Below are positions 9,161 through 18,598 of a stretch of DNA of 64,000 nt, in pieces; the stretch's first letter is position 1; each line of letters opens with the position of its first letter. Under the pieces are notes generated by a model, which saw nothing but the letters and a program-made list of their open reading frames with translations, was not told where the DNA came from and did not search any database. Source of the DNA: Alkalihalobacterium elongatum (GTDB lineage Bacteria > Bacillota > Bacilli > Bacillales > Bacillaceae_F); the NCBI RefSeq assembly GCF_019024285.1, contig NZ_WMKZ01000012.1, positions 1 to 64,000 of the forward strand, given 5' to 3'. The position numbers and the translations under genes are program-made.

Positions 9161-10678
9161 CTATAGTTTCTCTATTTTTCTAGACTGTTCTAAAAAACTA
9201 ATAAAATGCGTAAACTTATTTTCTAATAATAAGTCCTTCACTAAACGCCCTTCGGCTTCTAAGAAGTATTCACCTAACAGTCGGTCTGTATTATTATCAA
9301 AATGATCATAGTGTCCAGGCTTCGGTGTGAATTCGCCAAAGACGAGTTCGTCACCACTCTTTAAAAAATCGATGCGCATAAATGGGGCTGGGATTTCTGC
9401 GCTTATTTTTTCAGCTATCTGAATTTGCGCTTCAGTGACTCCGTTGCCTTCGAATCGATCATCCTCGTACTTTCCAGTGGCCACTTGTTCTCCTGCTGCT
9501 GTCCACCAACAGTATTTAACCTCTGGAAAACGGATAATTTCAAGAATTAATGCGACTTTTCCATAGAAGCAATAAAACTTCAAATCACGTGCAGCTGTTT
9601 TTTCTGTTTCACTTTCAAGGACAAGTTCCTCGGTGATCCACTCATCCTTTTCAACCCAGCCAGACGCGAGATCTGCCTTCAAATAGGCTTGAAGCTCGTC
9701 CCAGCTTTGAATGATTTCAGAGCGTTTCACATCCTGGATATGAGTTGGCGAGTGAACGAGGTAAACACCTCTCGAGCCAGCTCCGTCAAAAGGTTTAATC
9801 ACGATTTTCTCTTTTGGGGGAATTTCTTTAAACGTATACGTCTCAATCGATACCCACGGTCTTCTAACTCCGAGCTGATCAATAAACGAATACGCATCCA
9901 CCTTATTATCAAGCATCCACTCTGGTACAAACCGATCGAGCTGCCTTTGTCTCGCTCTCATACTTAAGCTTGCTCTAAAAGAGGCTACTTCGTGAAGAGA
10001 TAGTGAGTCAGCAGTCTCTGCAGAGCGAATAATAAATTCAGGAATTTCTTCAATTTTTAAACCTGTTAATACTTTTTCATAGACGAGACGCTTTAAATCA
10101 TCGTCTTTGTTTATGAATAGTTTAGCCGCTTGCTTTAAGGACTCACAATATTTAGCATCATGAATGGATCTATTCTCAACCATACTGTCGAGAAATTCAA
10201 TGATTTCACCTTTTTCGTTGGCCGCTTTCACTTTTTCGAGAAGCGCTTCACGGTCTATTTCCTCAAGCTTTAACAAGAGCTCTGTTTCCCGTTTCTGTTG
10301 CTGCTCAAGAATGTCTTTCGATTTCTTGAGCTTTTCTTTAGCAACAAATAGCTCTTTTTGAAGTTTTTTCGTCTTTGCCTTCAGCTTCTGATTTTCTTCA
10401 GTTGTTAATTTATATTTAGAGCCATAAATCGCTGTTTGGACAGAGTGCCACGTTCCTTTTATGACGTTGATCGATTTTCTTAACGGCCATGAATATTTAT
10501 AGTACGGGCTTTTCGTGATCGTCTTATAATTTTTTTCTACTAAGTCTTTTTGTTTTTGAAGCTGTCTCTTTTCTTTTTGCAGCTTCTGGAGTTCTGCTTC
10601 TTGTTTAATTAACTTGTCTAAGAGCCGATCTTCGGTTTGCGTTTCTGGTTTAGACGAACTATTTTTTAACTCTTTCAA
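9161..10678 (-). CDS. TupA-like ATP-grasp protein with long N-terminal coiled coil
   Basis: A 505-residue protein. Residues ~1-160 form a coiled coil with an internal YYKYSWPLRKS motif like the C-terminal ends of the ATP-grasp paralogues. From ~225 to 490 it resembles the TupA/ATPgrasp_TupA family: KIVIKPFDGAGSRGVYLV (nucleotide loop), WITEELV, FYGKVALILEI, and the metal site FMRIDFLKSGDELVFGEFTP. TupA of alkaliphilic Bacillus halodurans is needed for teichuronopeptide, the acidic glycan-peptide wall polymer. The start is TTG at 10678, with GGGGGA upstream at good spacing, and it overlaps the end of the preceding glycosyltransferase gene by 20 bp, which indicates translational coupling. A role in joining an amino acid to a wall glycan is inferred from family and context. 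Confidence 0.75.
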   Translation of the reverse strand: MKELKNSSSKPETQTEDRLLDKLIKQEAELQKLQKEKRQLQKQKDLVEKNYKTITKSPYYKYSWPLRKSINVIKGTWHSVQTAIYGSKYKLTTEENQKLKAKTKKLQKELFVAKEKLKKSKDILEQQQKRETELLLKLEEIDREALLEKVKAANEKGEIIEFLDSMVENRSIHDAKYCESLKQAAKLFINKDDDLKRLVYEKVLTGLKIEEIPEFIIRSAETADSLSLHEVASFRASLSMRARQRQLDRFVPEWMLDNKVDAYSFIDQLGVRRPWVSIETYTFKEIPPKEKIVIKPFDGAGSRGVYLVHSPTHIQDVKRSEIIQSWDELQAYLKADLASGWVEKDEWITEELVLESETEKTAARDLKFYCFYGKVALILEIIRFPEVKYCWWTAAGEQVATGKYEDDRFEGNGVTEAQIQIAEKISAEIPAPFMRIDFLKSGDELVFGEFTPKPGHYDHFDNNTDRLLGEYFLEAEGRLVKDLLLENKFTHFISFLEQSRKIEKL

Positions 10679-12653
10679 TGATGACTTCCCCCAAATCCCA
10701 ATCCTTATCTGCTAGGTTCAATGAGCTATTCTCAGAACGGCTAGTATTGATAAGTGTGTTACGTACGTGCGAATTGATAGGATACCAATTTGGCTTTTGT
10801 GCGAAATACTCCTCGAAGTTTCTATAACAAGCCGATAGGTCAAGTGGCGCCGTTTCATCTTTTTCGCGGTCTGTATCCAGAGATACGTCTATAATGACAA
10901 CATGAGCAGCGTTTGCTTTTACTTGAGGAATGTGTTTTTGCCATTCTTGCAGTACTCGTGCATCCCTAATGACAAGTGCATCACAAATTATTTTCTCCCC
11001 ATAAACGACCATTTGCACTTGGTCGCCATCAAGTAAATCACGAACGAGCGAATGAACCTTTTTATCAGGACTCACTTCATATTGAAACATTTGAACGAGG
11101 CCGATCTTTAATCCATTTTCTTTTGCTGTCTTGATTTCTTGGACAAACTCGTCATTTTCGCTTAGGCGATAATCAGCAGCGATCAAGACATCAAATGAAC
11201 GATACCCGTCTGACTTTTCTTCTTTTTTCGTCCACATCGGTTCTGGGACTGGGAAAGGTCGCACCGTTTGCGGGAAATCATAATAGAAATTATCCGTATG
11301 CGCATGGAAGTAATCATGTGCCTCTTCATATTCCCTTCTTACACCCATTTTAAAGCCATGGTAACCAAACGCTGAATTTCCAGTTAGTGATGACTCGGTT
11401 TGTCGTTGAAAGGAGAGTGGTCCTGTTGGTAGCTCAATTATTGATTTTTCTCCAAACACTTTTTTAATTCGGCGAATGAACTCGGAATCGGCAGCAAAAC
11501 GAACCGTATCCCAAAAACCTAGCTTTTCTGTAACGGCTTCACGCCTAAACATAAAGGATGACATATTGCTGAAAATATACGTTCCAGGCTTGCCGCGGCG
11601 ATAAAATTTCATATCGTTCGTCGCTCTTGCTTGTTGCGATGTGTTCCCAATCATATCTGGATTTGCAACTAAGTGACGTACTTGCAGCTCAATCTTCTGG
11701 ACATGTGACCAGTCATCGGCATCATTGATTGTTATAAAGTCACCTGTCGCTTCTTTCAACGCCAAGTTACGTGCAGCATAGGCTCCACCGTTGACCTTTG
11801 CCCTTAACAGTTTTACACGTGCATCCTTTTTCTCGTACTCCTCAACCATGCTTGCTGTTTGATCTGGGCTACAATCATCAACAACTAGCACTTCAAGGTT
11901 CGTCCATGTTTGTGCAAGTATGGAATCAAGTGATGTTTCAATGACGTCTTCAGCATTGTACACAGGCATTATAATGGTTACCTTTGGACCTGAGCTTGCT
12001 TCTTCGTATTTTTCCCCATTAGAACCCAGACGATCATAAGCGAGCTTCTCTTCGTTCTCTTCAGTAAGGAAAACATGATTGATTTCGTAAAGGTCTAATG
12101 CTTTATTCACCCAATTCAGCCGTTTTGTCATTGACGTTTCTAAGTTCGCCGCTGCAAGGTACGTGTCGGCATGCTCTCCAGTTGCTAGTGCTTTTGATAA
12201 CGCTTCTTTTGCTGCTGGAATGTCTCCTAGTATTTCGTAGCATTCCGCTTCCATAATTGCAGCCTGACGAATTTTATTTGGATCGGCTTCATCCTGGATT
12301 GCTTTTGGTAATAATTCGAGACATTTTTGCGCATGATCCTTGTCATATTGATTCGCATGCCATAAAGCAAGCTCCCAATTAGCCAGACGATTTAAATAAG
12401 GTTCATCCTTTGCCTGACATAAAACTTCAAGCTCTGTAAGTCCTCTTTTAGTAAAACCGAGGTTATACAGACGATGTTTGACTTGCGTAATCTCTGCTCG
12501 TTGCCATTTCCCTGAAAATAATATTTTCTTTATATAAAACTTTTGCTTGTCTGTTAACGAATTTTTAAGCCATTCCCGCTGTTTTGGAGTAAGCACCTTA
12601 TAACTTAACTGTTCTGTTGCATTTAAAATTTTTCGGATGTTTGATTTTACCAT
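10659..12653 (-). CDS. Family 2 glycosyltransferase with N-terminal helical region
   Basis: A 664-residue protein. The first ~200 residues are helical and look TPR-like (repeated short helices such as AKEALSKALATGEHADTYLA). Residues ~225-440 are a GT-A, GT2 domain: VTIIMPVYNAEDVIETSLDS, the VDDCSP nucleotide-sugar motif, NGGAYAARN, and the metal-binding INDADDW (DxD). The last ~200 residues begin YRSFDVLIAADYRLS and may be a second, Rossmann-like domain of unknown role. Start ATG with GAGGAT upstream. It sits between the ABC ATPase gene and the TupA-like gene, overlapping the latter, so it most likely extends or modifies the polymer made here. The donor sugar cannot be read from the sequence. 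Confidence 0.85.
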   Translation of the reverse strand: MVKSNIRKILNATEQLSYKVLTPKQREWLKNSLTDKQKFYIKKILFSGKWQRAEITQVKHRLYNLGFTKRGLTELEVLCQAKDEPYLNRLANWELALWHANQYDKDHAQKCLELLPKAIQDEADPNKIRQAAIMEAECYEILGDIPAAKEALSKALATGEHADTYLAAANLETSMTKRLNWVNKALDLYEINHVFLTEENEEKLAYDRLGSNGEKYEEASSGPKVTIIMPVYNAEDVIETSLDSILAQTWTNLEVLVVDDCSPDQTASMVEEYEKKDARVKLLRAKVNGGAYAARNLALKEATGDFITINDADDWSHVQKIELQVRHLVANPDMIGNTSQQARATNDMKFYRRGKPGTYIFSNMSSFMFRREAVTEKLGFWDTVRFAADSEFIRRIKKVFGEKSIIELPTGPLSFQRQTESSLTGNSAFGYHGFKMGVRREYEEAHDYFHAHTDNFYYDFPQTVRPFPVPEPMWTKKEEKSDGYRSFDVLIAADYRLSENDEFVQEIKTAKENGLKIGLVQMFQYEVSPDKKVHSLVRDLLDGDQVQMVVYGEKIICDALVIRDARVLQEWQKHIPQVKANAAHVVIIDVSLDTDREKDETAPLDLSACYRNFEEYFAQKPNWYPINSHVRNTLINTSRSENSSLNLADKDWDLGEVIIERVKK

Positions 12654-12667
12654 CTTATCCTCAGCAC

Positions 12668-14263
12668 CTATTCAATACTTTTTGTTTCTGCTTTTTTGAC
12701 TCGTTTTTTCTTCTTTTTAGCTGGAGCTTTTTTCTTTACTATCTTTTTAGGAGCGCCAACACTTTCACGGTATAGCTCCACCGCTTCTGTCGGGTCCCCA
12801 TCATAACGGATTTGACCTTTTTCTAACCAAATGACTCGTGTACAAATTTTTTCTACGAAATTCATACTATGGGATACGATGATGACCGCTTTCGCTTTTT
12901 CCATCATATCCTGAATTCGCTCACTGGCCTTCTGTTTAAAAGCCATATCTCCAGTAGAAAGGGCTTCATCGATAATAAAAATATCTGGTTGTAAAGTCGC
13001 TGCGATACTAAAGCCAAGTCGGGCTTGCATACCGCTTGAGTATTCTTTAACAGGCTTGTCGATCACGCGTTGCAGTCCAGAGTATTCGATAATCTCGGGT
13101 GCATCCTGTTCAATTTTTTCTTTCGAAATACCTAACAGCAAACCGTTCAGGTAAATGTTATCGCGTCCAGATAACTGTGAGTTAAAGCCCGTACCGTAGC
13201 CTAACAATGAAGTCGTTTCGCCATGCAAAGCCATATGCCCTTCATCTGGCGTTAAGATGTTGGTCATCAGCCTGCATAATGTACTTTTACCAGCACCATT
13301 ATGGCCAATAATTCCAACGACCTCTCCTTCCTTCACTTCGAAGTTAACGTTTCGTAGTGCCCAGAAGGTATCTTTCTTCATTTGATAAGAGACGCCGACA
13401 TTTTCTGCCTTTACGACGACTCGATCTCTCACCATTTGATTGGTCTTTTGGATCTCTAGCTTCTTTCTTGGCCTTCTACTTTTAACAGGAACAGATGCCT
13501 TGTACATCTCAACAATTTCAGCGGGCTCCCCTACGGCTCTAATAACACCTTTATCTAACCAAATTAACCGATCACAGTTCTTTTGGGCGTAACGAAGACT
13601 ATGGGTGACAAGGACGACCATCTTCGCCTTCTCAACGAGCTCTTTCATCTTTGCTGCTGCTTTCCTACTGAACGCAGCGTCCCCTGTGTTCAATGCTTCA
13701 TCAAGGATTAAGATCTCTGGCTCTAGAAACGATGCTACGCTAAACCCTAGCCTTGCCTTCATTCCACTTGAATACTTTTTCATCGGTTGATCTATAAACT
13801 GGCCTAAGCCAGAAAACTCTTGTATTTCTTCGATAAAGGAACTGATCTTATCTTTACCGATTCCTAACATCATTCCGTTTAAATAGACATTTTCTCTACC
13901 TGTTAGTTCTTTATTAAAACCCATACCTAATGAAAACAAAGCAGATACACGACCGTCTACAAAAAGTTCTCCTTCATCAGGCTGAAGGATTCCTGAAATC
14001 ATTTTACAAAGAGTTGTTTTCCCAGAACCATTTGAGCCGATAATTCCAAGAATTTCACCTTTATATCCTGTGAAATCTAAGTTTTTAAGAGGCCAAACCA
14101 CTTTGTCTTTTTCGACAGTTGATTCCTTGTTTCGGCGAAACAGATTAATTACATGTGATTTATAATCATCTTTACGGGTAGCGCTAAAAGATACACCGAG
14201 ATTACTTGCACGGATTACTACTTCCCTCGTCTGATCCACCGAAATATTCTCTCTTAATGTCAT
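12668..14263 (-). CDS. Polysaccharide/teichoic acid ABC exporter ATPase with two fused nucleotide-binding domains
   Basis: TagH/Wzt-type ATPases drive export of wall polymers through an ABC-2 permease. This 531-residue protein holds two complete domains in tandem. Domain 1 (~10-255) has Walker A GSNGSGKT, signature YSSGMKAR and Walker B ILILDEA. Domain 2 (~278-505) has GHNGAGKS, YSSGMQAR and IFIIDEA. Both keep the switch His (VTHS, VSHS). It ends in a lysine-rich tail (KKKAPAKKKKKRVKK). TagH and Wzt usually carry one domain and work as homodimers, so a covalent pair is unusual and suggests an internal duplication. The ATG has AGAGGT upstream and lies 14 bp after the permease gene. It has no Wzt-type carbohydrate-binding domain, so substrate choice probably lies elsewhere. 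Confidence 0.9.
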   Translation of the reverse strand: MTLRENISVDQTREVVIRASNLGVSFSATRKDDYKSHVINLFRRNKESTVEKDKVVWPLKNLDFTGYKGEILGIIGSNGSGKTTLCKMISGILQPDEGELFVDGRVSALFSLGMGFNKELTGRENVYLNGMMLGIGKDKISSFIEEIQEFSGLGQFIDQPMKKYSSGMKARLGFSVASFLEPEILILDEALNTGDAAFSRKAAAKMKELVEKAKMVVLVTHSLRYAQKNCDRLIWLDKGVIRAVGEPAEIVEMYKASVPVKSRRPRKKLEIQKTNQMVRDRVVVKAENVGVSYQMKKDTFWALRNVNFEVKEGEVVGIIGHNGAGKSTLCRLMTNILTPDEGHMALHGETTSLLGYGTGFNSQLSGRDNIYLNGLLLGISKEKIEQDAPEIIEYSGLQRVIDKPVKEYSSGMQARLGFSIAATLQPDIFIIDEALSTGDMAFKQKASERIQDMMEKAKAVIIVSHSMNFVEKICTRVIWLEKGQIRYDGDPTEAVELYRESVGAPKKIVKKKAPAKKKKKRVKKAETKSIE

Positions 14264-14277
14264 ATGAAAAACCTCTT

Positions 14278-15054
14278 TTATAGTGCTTTAATAATTTTGT
14301 GTTCATTTCGACTATAATAATATAATAACCAAATGATTACTAAGATAGAAGAAATGGTAATGACGAACAGCCCGACAAATTGAGGGTTTGCTTGGTACAT
14401 AAGAACAGCACGATATGAATCTAAAATAATCGCAACTGGATTATAGGCAATGACCCAGCTATATTCATCTGGCAAACGCCCACCTTCCCAAATGATCGGG
14501 GAGGCATAGAAAAATACACGTAAAATATGAGACAAAATATTATCAATGTCACGAACAAATACACAAATATAGGCCACAAATAAACTGATTGCTAATAAAA
14601 ATACTAATTGAACCATAATAATTAATGGTAGATAAACGACTTGCCACCCTGGCATAACGCCAAATACAGCTAAAAAGATAGCAATAACAACTAAACCGAA
14701 AACAAAGTTAACGACTTGAGTAAATGAGGCTGATAGTGGAAAGACGGACTTCGGTAAATATACCTGATTAATAAGTGATGATTGCCTCACAATAGCTTTT
14801 GCCGATGTATTTACCGTTGTATTCATCCAACGCCAGCCGATTAATCCAATGACGAGGAATACTGCAAAGTTTTCACCGCCGCGTCCTAAAATAACGGATA
14901 CTAAAAAGTAGTAAACAAGGACATTTAACAGCGGATCGAGTAACCACCAGAAATAGCCAAGGTAGCTATTGCGGTGTTCCGCTTTCAACCCTGATTTGAC
15001 AAGGTATACTAATAGATCTTTTCTTTTCAACATTTCTTGTATATAGTCACGCAT
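14278..15054 (-). CDS. ABC-2 type polysaccharide export permease (TagG/Wzm-like)
   Basis: A 258-residue integral membrane protein with about six hydrophobic helices, typical in length for TagG/Wzm permeases. The N-terminus carries the family's amphipathic start and the segment RNSYLGYFWWLLDPLLNVLVYYFLV; near the end, the AYNPVAIILDSYRAVLM segment is also typical of this family. It forms the membrane channel for the double ATPase encoded 14 bp downstream and should move a lipid-linked polymer to the outer face. ATG start with a weak ribosome site (GGTGTG). The gene is separated by 168 bp from the upstream glycosyltransferase, so it may have its own promoter; I could not find a convincing -35/-10 pair there. 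Confidence 0.9.
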   Translation of the reverse strand: MRDYIQEMLKRKDLLVYLVKSGLKAEHRNSYLGYFWWLLDPLLNVLVYYFLVSVILGRGGENFAVFLVIGLIGWRWMNTTVNTSAKAIVRQSSLINQVYLPKSVFPLSASFTQVVNFVFGLVVIAIFLAVFGVMPGWQVVYLPLIIMVQLVFLLAISLFVAYICVFVRDIDNILSHILRVFFYASPIIWEGGRLPDEYSWVIAYNPVAIILDSYRAVLMYQANPQFVGLFVITISSILVIIWLLYYYSRNEHKIIKAL

Positions 15055-15222
15055 AAAATAAATTCACACCGCCATTCGGATATCGATCTTATAGAAGTAT
15101 TTTTGGAGAGTCCATACAACTATAAATTATTAAATCTACATTATATGAATTAATGCAGCGATTAAATAACTGTGAGTTATATTGATTTTTCACTTTTAAA
15201 AGGGCTGAAATCAATAGTGCAG

Positions 15223-15996
15223 CTAGGTTGAGTATTTTTTCAGCTTAAAATACACATAGTGCACAAAATACCACAAGCTCCTCGGCAAACTCAGGTGCTC
15301 GATTTCGCGATAGACATGCCAGTTTTGGCGGGCCATTTTCACTTTATTGCTCGAAAGTGAGTTGCCAACTTCGCGGTATTTCGCTAGCGGCTCATTTAGG
15401 CCAAACGGCTGGAACCCTTTGCGGCTTAATTCTAGCCACAAGGCGTAGTCTTGGCGGGAGCGAATGTTGACCATTTCCACTTCCCCCGTTTTTTTCGTAT
15501 CAACCATTACCGTTAAGCAGCCGATGACATTATTTTTTAGTAGATCTGTGTAGGTGACTTTTTCTGGCGCTTCAATCACTTTTCCTGTATCCGCACCCGC
15601 TTCATCGACAACTTCGTATTGCGTGAACGAAAAGGCAATGTCCTGCTCCTGCATAAACTGCAGCTGGCGCGCAAGCTTTTCAGGCGTCCATTGGTCGTCA
15701 CTGTCTAAGAAGGCCAAATAGCGTCCTTTGGCATTTCTAATTGCCGTATTACGCGCAACGGCAGGGCCACTATTTTGTTGAAGTTGAATAAGCTTAATTC
15801 TCGGGTCTGCCTGTTGATACCGCTCAATGATTTCTACGGTACGGTCCTTCGAGCAATCATCGACGATGACCATTTCCCAATGCGGATACTTCTGGGCTTG
15901 GACGGATTGGATCGTCGCTTCTATGAATTTTTCGGCATTGTACGCTGGCGTTATGACCGAGATTAACGGGTTAGAATTTTCCAATGTGATCACCAT
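15223..15996 (-). CDS. Family 2 glycosyltransferase
   Basis: A compact 257-residue GT2 enzyme: PLISVITPAYNAEKFIEATIQS at the start, VDDCSKDRT, SGPAVARN, and the metal-binding FLDSDD (DxD) near residue 97. Length and domain match single-domain cell-wall glycosyltransferases. The ATG at 15996 lies 4 bp past the stop of the upstream GT4 gene; AAAGGAA stands a little far upstream, and a TTG four codons in (after GGTGATC) is an alternative start. Tight spacing marks an operon with the two GT4 genes. It probably adds a sugar to the lipid-linked polymer; acceptor and donor are unknown. Confidence 0.9.
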   Translation of the reverse strand: MVITLENSNPLISVITPAYNAEKFIEATIQSVQAQKYPHWEMVIVDDCSKDRTVEIIERYQQADPRIKLIQLQQNSGPAVARNTAIRNAKGRYLAFLDSDDQWTPEKLARQLQFMQEQDIAFSFTQYEVVDEAGADTGKVIEAPEKVTYTDLLKNNVIGCLTVMVDTKKTGEVEMVNIRSRQDYALWLELSRKGFQPFGLNEPLAKYREVGNSLSSNKVKMARQNWHVYREIEHLSLPRSLWYFVHYVYFKLKKYST

Positions 15997-15999
15997 TTA

Positions 16000-17163
16000 T
16001 TAAGAATAATTCCTTTCTTGCTCTTGGACTGGAACTTTATCTTGGTTACGAAGTTCATCATACCATAAAATTAATTTCTCTTTTTCCTTGTCCCAGTTGA
16101 GTTGCTCAAGGACTGCTCGTCTTCCGTTCTGCCCCATTTGTTGGGCTTCCGCTGGGTTTTCTTTTAAATACGAAATCGCTCGTTTGATTTCCGCTTCATT
16201 CGTAGGGTCGACTGCAATCCCGCAAGCATGTTGTTCAACGAACGCCTTCCAAACAGGAAAGTTCGAACAGATAATCGGAAGCCCGAAGCTCATGTATTCA
16301 AAGAACTTCGTTAGCTCCTTCTTGTAGTAATGCTCATCAGGAGGAAAAAGCGCAATTCCTGCTAACCAATTCGTTGAAGCATAGGCTTGGTCGATTTCCG
16401 TTTTAGGAACATAGCTGTCGATACCTTCAATGAATAATTGATCCTTGTGCTCGCCTGCTTCGTCGTACATCTTGTCAGCTAGCGTTTTCGGACACTTTCC
16501 GTAAAAGTGGACCGTTGTACCTTTAGCGATTTGCGGGATTTTCGCTTGAATAAGCGCTCCACGCTCGACGGATACATTACCTGTGTAAATCAATTTATTT
16601 TCTGCAGGCTGCTCATTTACCACGTGGTTGATGACTTTTTCATTTAGTAGTGGGTAGTTTAGGATGCACGTCCCACTCGGGTTCTTTTCTTTGTAGTATT
16701 TTTCCGCGAGAATGAGCTCGAGGTTTTTCGAAAAGAATTTTTCCATGAAGCGGTACGTTTTGGCGACGAATTTTCTTAGCGGCCTCGCGATATATTCTTT
16801 TTGCATAATGCTTGTTTCGTAATCTTCGTGAATGTCGTAAATGACGACATTGTGTTTATTTTTTAACAGCCACGCCACAGGCAGAAGCTCTGGGTCATGG
16901 ATCTGGTAATAGTCTGCGTTTAGCTTGCGCGCTTGTTGATACGCTTGGACCGATGACAGCAGCATGCGCAGCCATTTATTTTTGTGCTTTTTGATCGGGA
17001 CGACCTGTATGTTGCTGTCTTGAATGGCTTGATCGCCTTCAGGTGCAATTAAGGTCACATCGTAGCCTGCTTGCTGCAATGATTGGCACTGTTTATAGTA
17101 AATCCGCGGGTCGAGCGGATGATGTACTGTCGTAATATGCACAACTTTTTTCGTCGTAGGCAT
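16000..17163 (-). CDS. Family 4 glycosyltransferase
   Basis: A 387-residue GT-B enzyme of the GT4 type. The N-terminal half opens with HITTVHHPLDPRIYYKQCQSL, characteristic of polysaccharide-cluster GT4 proteins; the C-terminal half has LIYTGNVSVERG and the nucleotide-sugar E-x7-E region (KFFEYMSFGLPIICSNF). Soluble, no signal peptide. ATG start with AAGGAAGTG upstream. It lies between another GT4 gene (64 bp gap) and the GT2 gene (4 bp gap). Sugar specificity not predictable; the role in making this locus's polymer is inferred from position. Confidence 0.9.
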   Translation of the reverse strand: MPTTKKVVHITTVHHPLDPRIYYKQCQSLQQAGYDVTLIAPEGDQAIQDSNIQVVPIKKHKNKWLRMLLSSVQAYQQARKLNADYYQIHDPELLPVAWLLKNKHNVVIYDIHEDYETSIMQKEYIARPLRKFVAKTYRFMEKFFSKNLELILAEKYYKEKNPSGTCILNYPLLNEKVINHVVNEQPAENKLIYTGNVSVERGALIQAKIPQIAKGTTVHFYGKCPKTLADKMYDEAGEHKDQLFIEGIDSYVPKTEIDQAYASTNWLAGIALFPPDEHYYKKELTKFFEYMSFGLPIICSNFPVWKAFVEQHACGIAVDPTNEAEIKRAISYLKENPAEAQQMGQNGRRAVLEQLNWDKEKEKLILWYDELRNQDKVPVQEQERNYS

Positions 17164-17226
17164 GGTTTACACTTCCTTACAGGGGGATCTATGAGGGGGT
17201 CTGTGAACCGTCCCCACAAATAAGCG

Positions 17227-18345
17227 TTATTTTTTTAACGTTTGTAAAAACACGTCTTCATATTGCTTCACAATTTGCTTAGCATCGAAGTGACCAGCTC
17301 TCGTGTGGCCTTTTTCGATGATGTCGGCGAGGTCCGCTTCATTTAGCTGCAGGATGCGCAGCATGTTTTCTGCCAGGGCATCGACGTCACCAACTGGACA
17401 AAGCGCCCCGTATTCACCGTTATTAAGCACTTCAGCTGGACCTGACTTGCAGTTCGTTGAAACGACAGGTGTTCCTGTTGCTAGTGCTTCCGCGATTACG
17501 TGACTAAAGCCTTCGTGGATCGACGTTAGGATGAATAAATCGGCTTTACTAAAGTAAATGTACGGGTTGCTTTGGAAGCCGACAAAGTAAATGCGATCTT
17601 CGATATTGAGCTGTGCAGCCTGCTGCAGGAGCTCGTCCTTTAGCGGCCCTTCACCTAAGATCACTAAGCGGCTGCTTTCTTGATGATTAACTTTCGCAAA
17701 GGCATCTAGTAACGTGCGCTGATCCTTTTGCGGCACTAAGCGCCCCGCGGTAATGACGATTTTATCGGTTGTATTAAAAATTTCTTGATGGGCTGGGTCA
17801 ATTTGCCCTTCTGTCAGCTGCTTATTGATGTTTTCGAGATCCACTGGATTATAAATGACTTTAATGTCCTGCGGTTTGATTTTATAGCGCTTCACGAGGT
17901 TTTCTTTGACCCCTTCAGATAACGAGACAATCTGACTTGCGCGCTTATAGACCAATCCAAAACCGATGAGCTGGAGGTTTTCACGGAAGCTTCCTCCAAG
18001 ATTATCGGCCTCACGAATAACGTTTTTCGCTTTTGAACGTGACAGTTCGTTAGCTAAGATAGCGATGGTGTTGACTCTTGGGATCGTACTAAAAACGAGA
18101 TCCACCTCTTCGGTTTTGATGATATTGGCGAGATCCCCGATCGAACGGCTTAATCTCGTTGTTTCTAATTTAATAAATTGAACGTCCTCTTTTAGTTCCT
18201 TTTCGTAAGAGCCGTCCATATTCAAGGTCACTAGCATCGGGGCAAACTTGTCCCTGTCTAGGTTATTAATAATATTTAAGAGCGTACGTGCTGCGCCGCC
18301 GCCACCCATTTGATAGATAAAAAATAGTACCTTAATCTTTGTCAC
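17227..18345 (-). CDS. Family 4 glycosyltransferase, first gene of the cluster
   Basis: A 372-residue GT-B enzyme. Near the N-terminus it has the glycine-rich FFIYQMGGGGAARTLLNII acceptor loop; in the C-terminal half VITAGRLVPQKDQRTLLDAF, ILGEGPLKDEL, and the donor-binding LTSIHEGFSHVIAEALATG. I choose the GTG at 18345 (starting VTKIKVLFF) because AGAAAGG lies upstream; a TTG 24 bases farther up has no ribosome site. It is the most upstream gene of the glycosyltransferase group, so the operon promoter should lie in the 250 bp upstream. Which sugar it transfers is unknown. Confidence 0.88.
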   Translation of the reverse strand: MTKIKVLFFIYQMGGGGAARTLLNIINNLDRDKFAPMLVTLNMDGSYEKELKEDVQFIKLETTRLSRSIGDLANIIKTEEVDLVFSTIPRVNTIAILANELSRSKAKNVIREADNLGGSFRENLQLIGFGLVYKRASQIVSLSEGVKENLVKRYKIKPQDIKVIYNPVDLENINKQLTEGQIDPAHQEIFNTTDKIVITAGRLVPQKDQRTLLDAFAKVNHQESSRLVILGEGPLKDELLQQAAQLNIEDRIYFVGFQSNPYIYFSKADLFILTSIHEGFSHVIAEALATGTPVVSTNCKSGPAEVLNNGEYGALCPVGDVDALAENMLRILQLNEADLADIIEKGHTRAGHFDAKQIVKQYEDVFLQTLKK

Positions 18346-18598
18346 TTTACGACCGACCTTTCTCGTCAAGCACGATTGCTGACGATGACATTCAGGCTAT
18401 AAATTGCCTTCCGTTTTTCCAACAAACAATTATATCATACCTCGTTGGAAATCTCCGTTTATTCACACAGTTTTCCATATTATTATCGAGTATTACCATT
18501 ATGAACGTTTGGGCGGTGGAGTAAACGGGTGGGGGTGGGGATTTTGTGGGTCGTTTGCGAAGGGCGGGGGCGTGTAATAAATGGTGCCTGTAATAAAT

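Noticed and set aside
17164-17226. GGGTCTGTGAACCGTCCCCAC as another dispersed repeat
   Set aside because: Only one copy in this window; it may be a repeat genome-wide, but that cannot be judged here.
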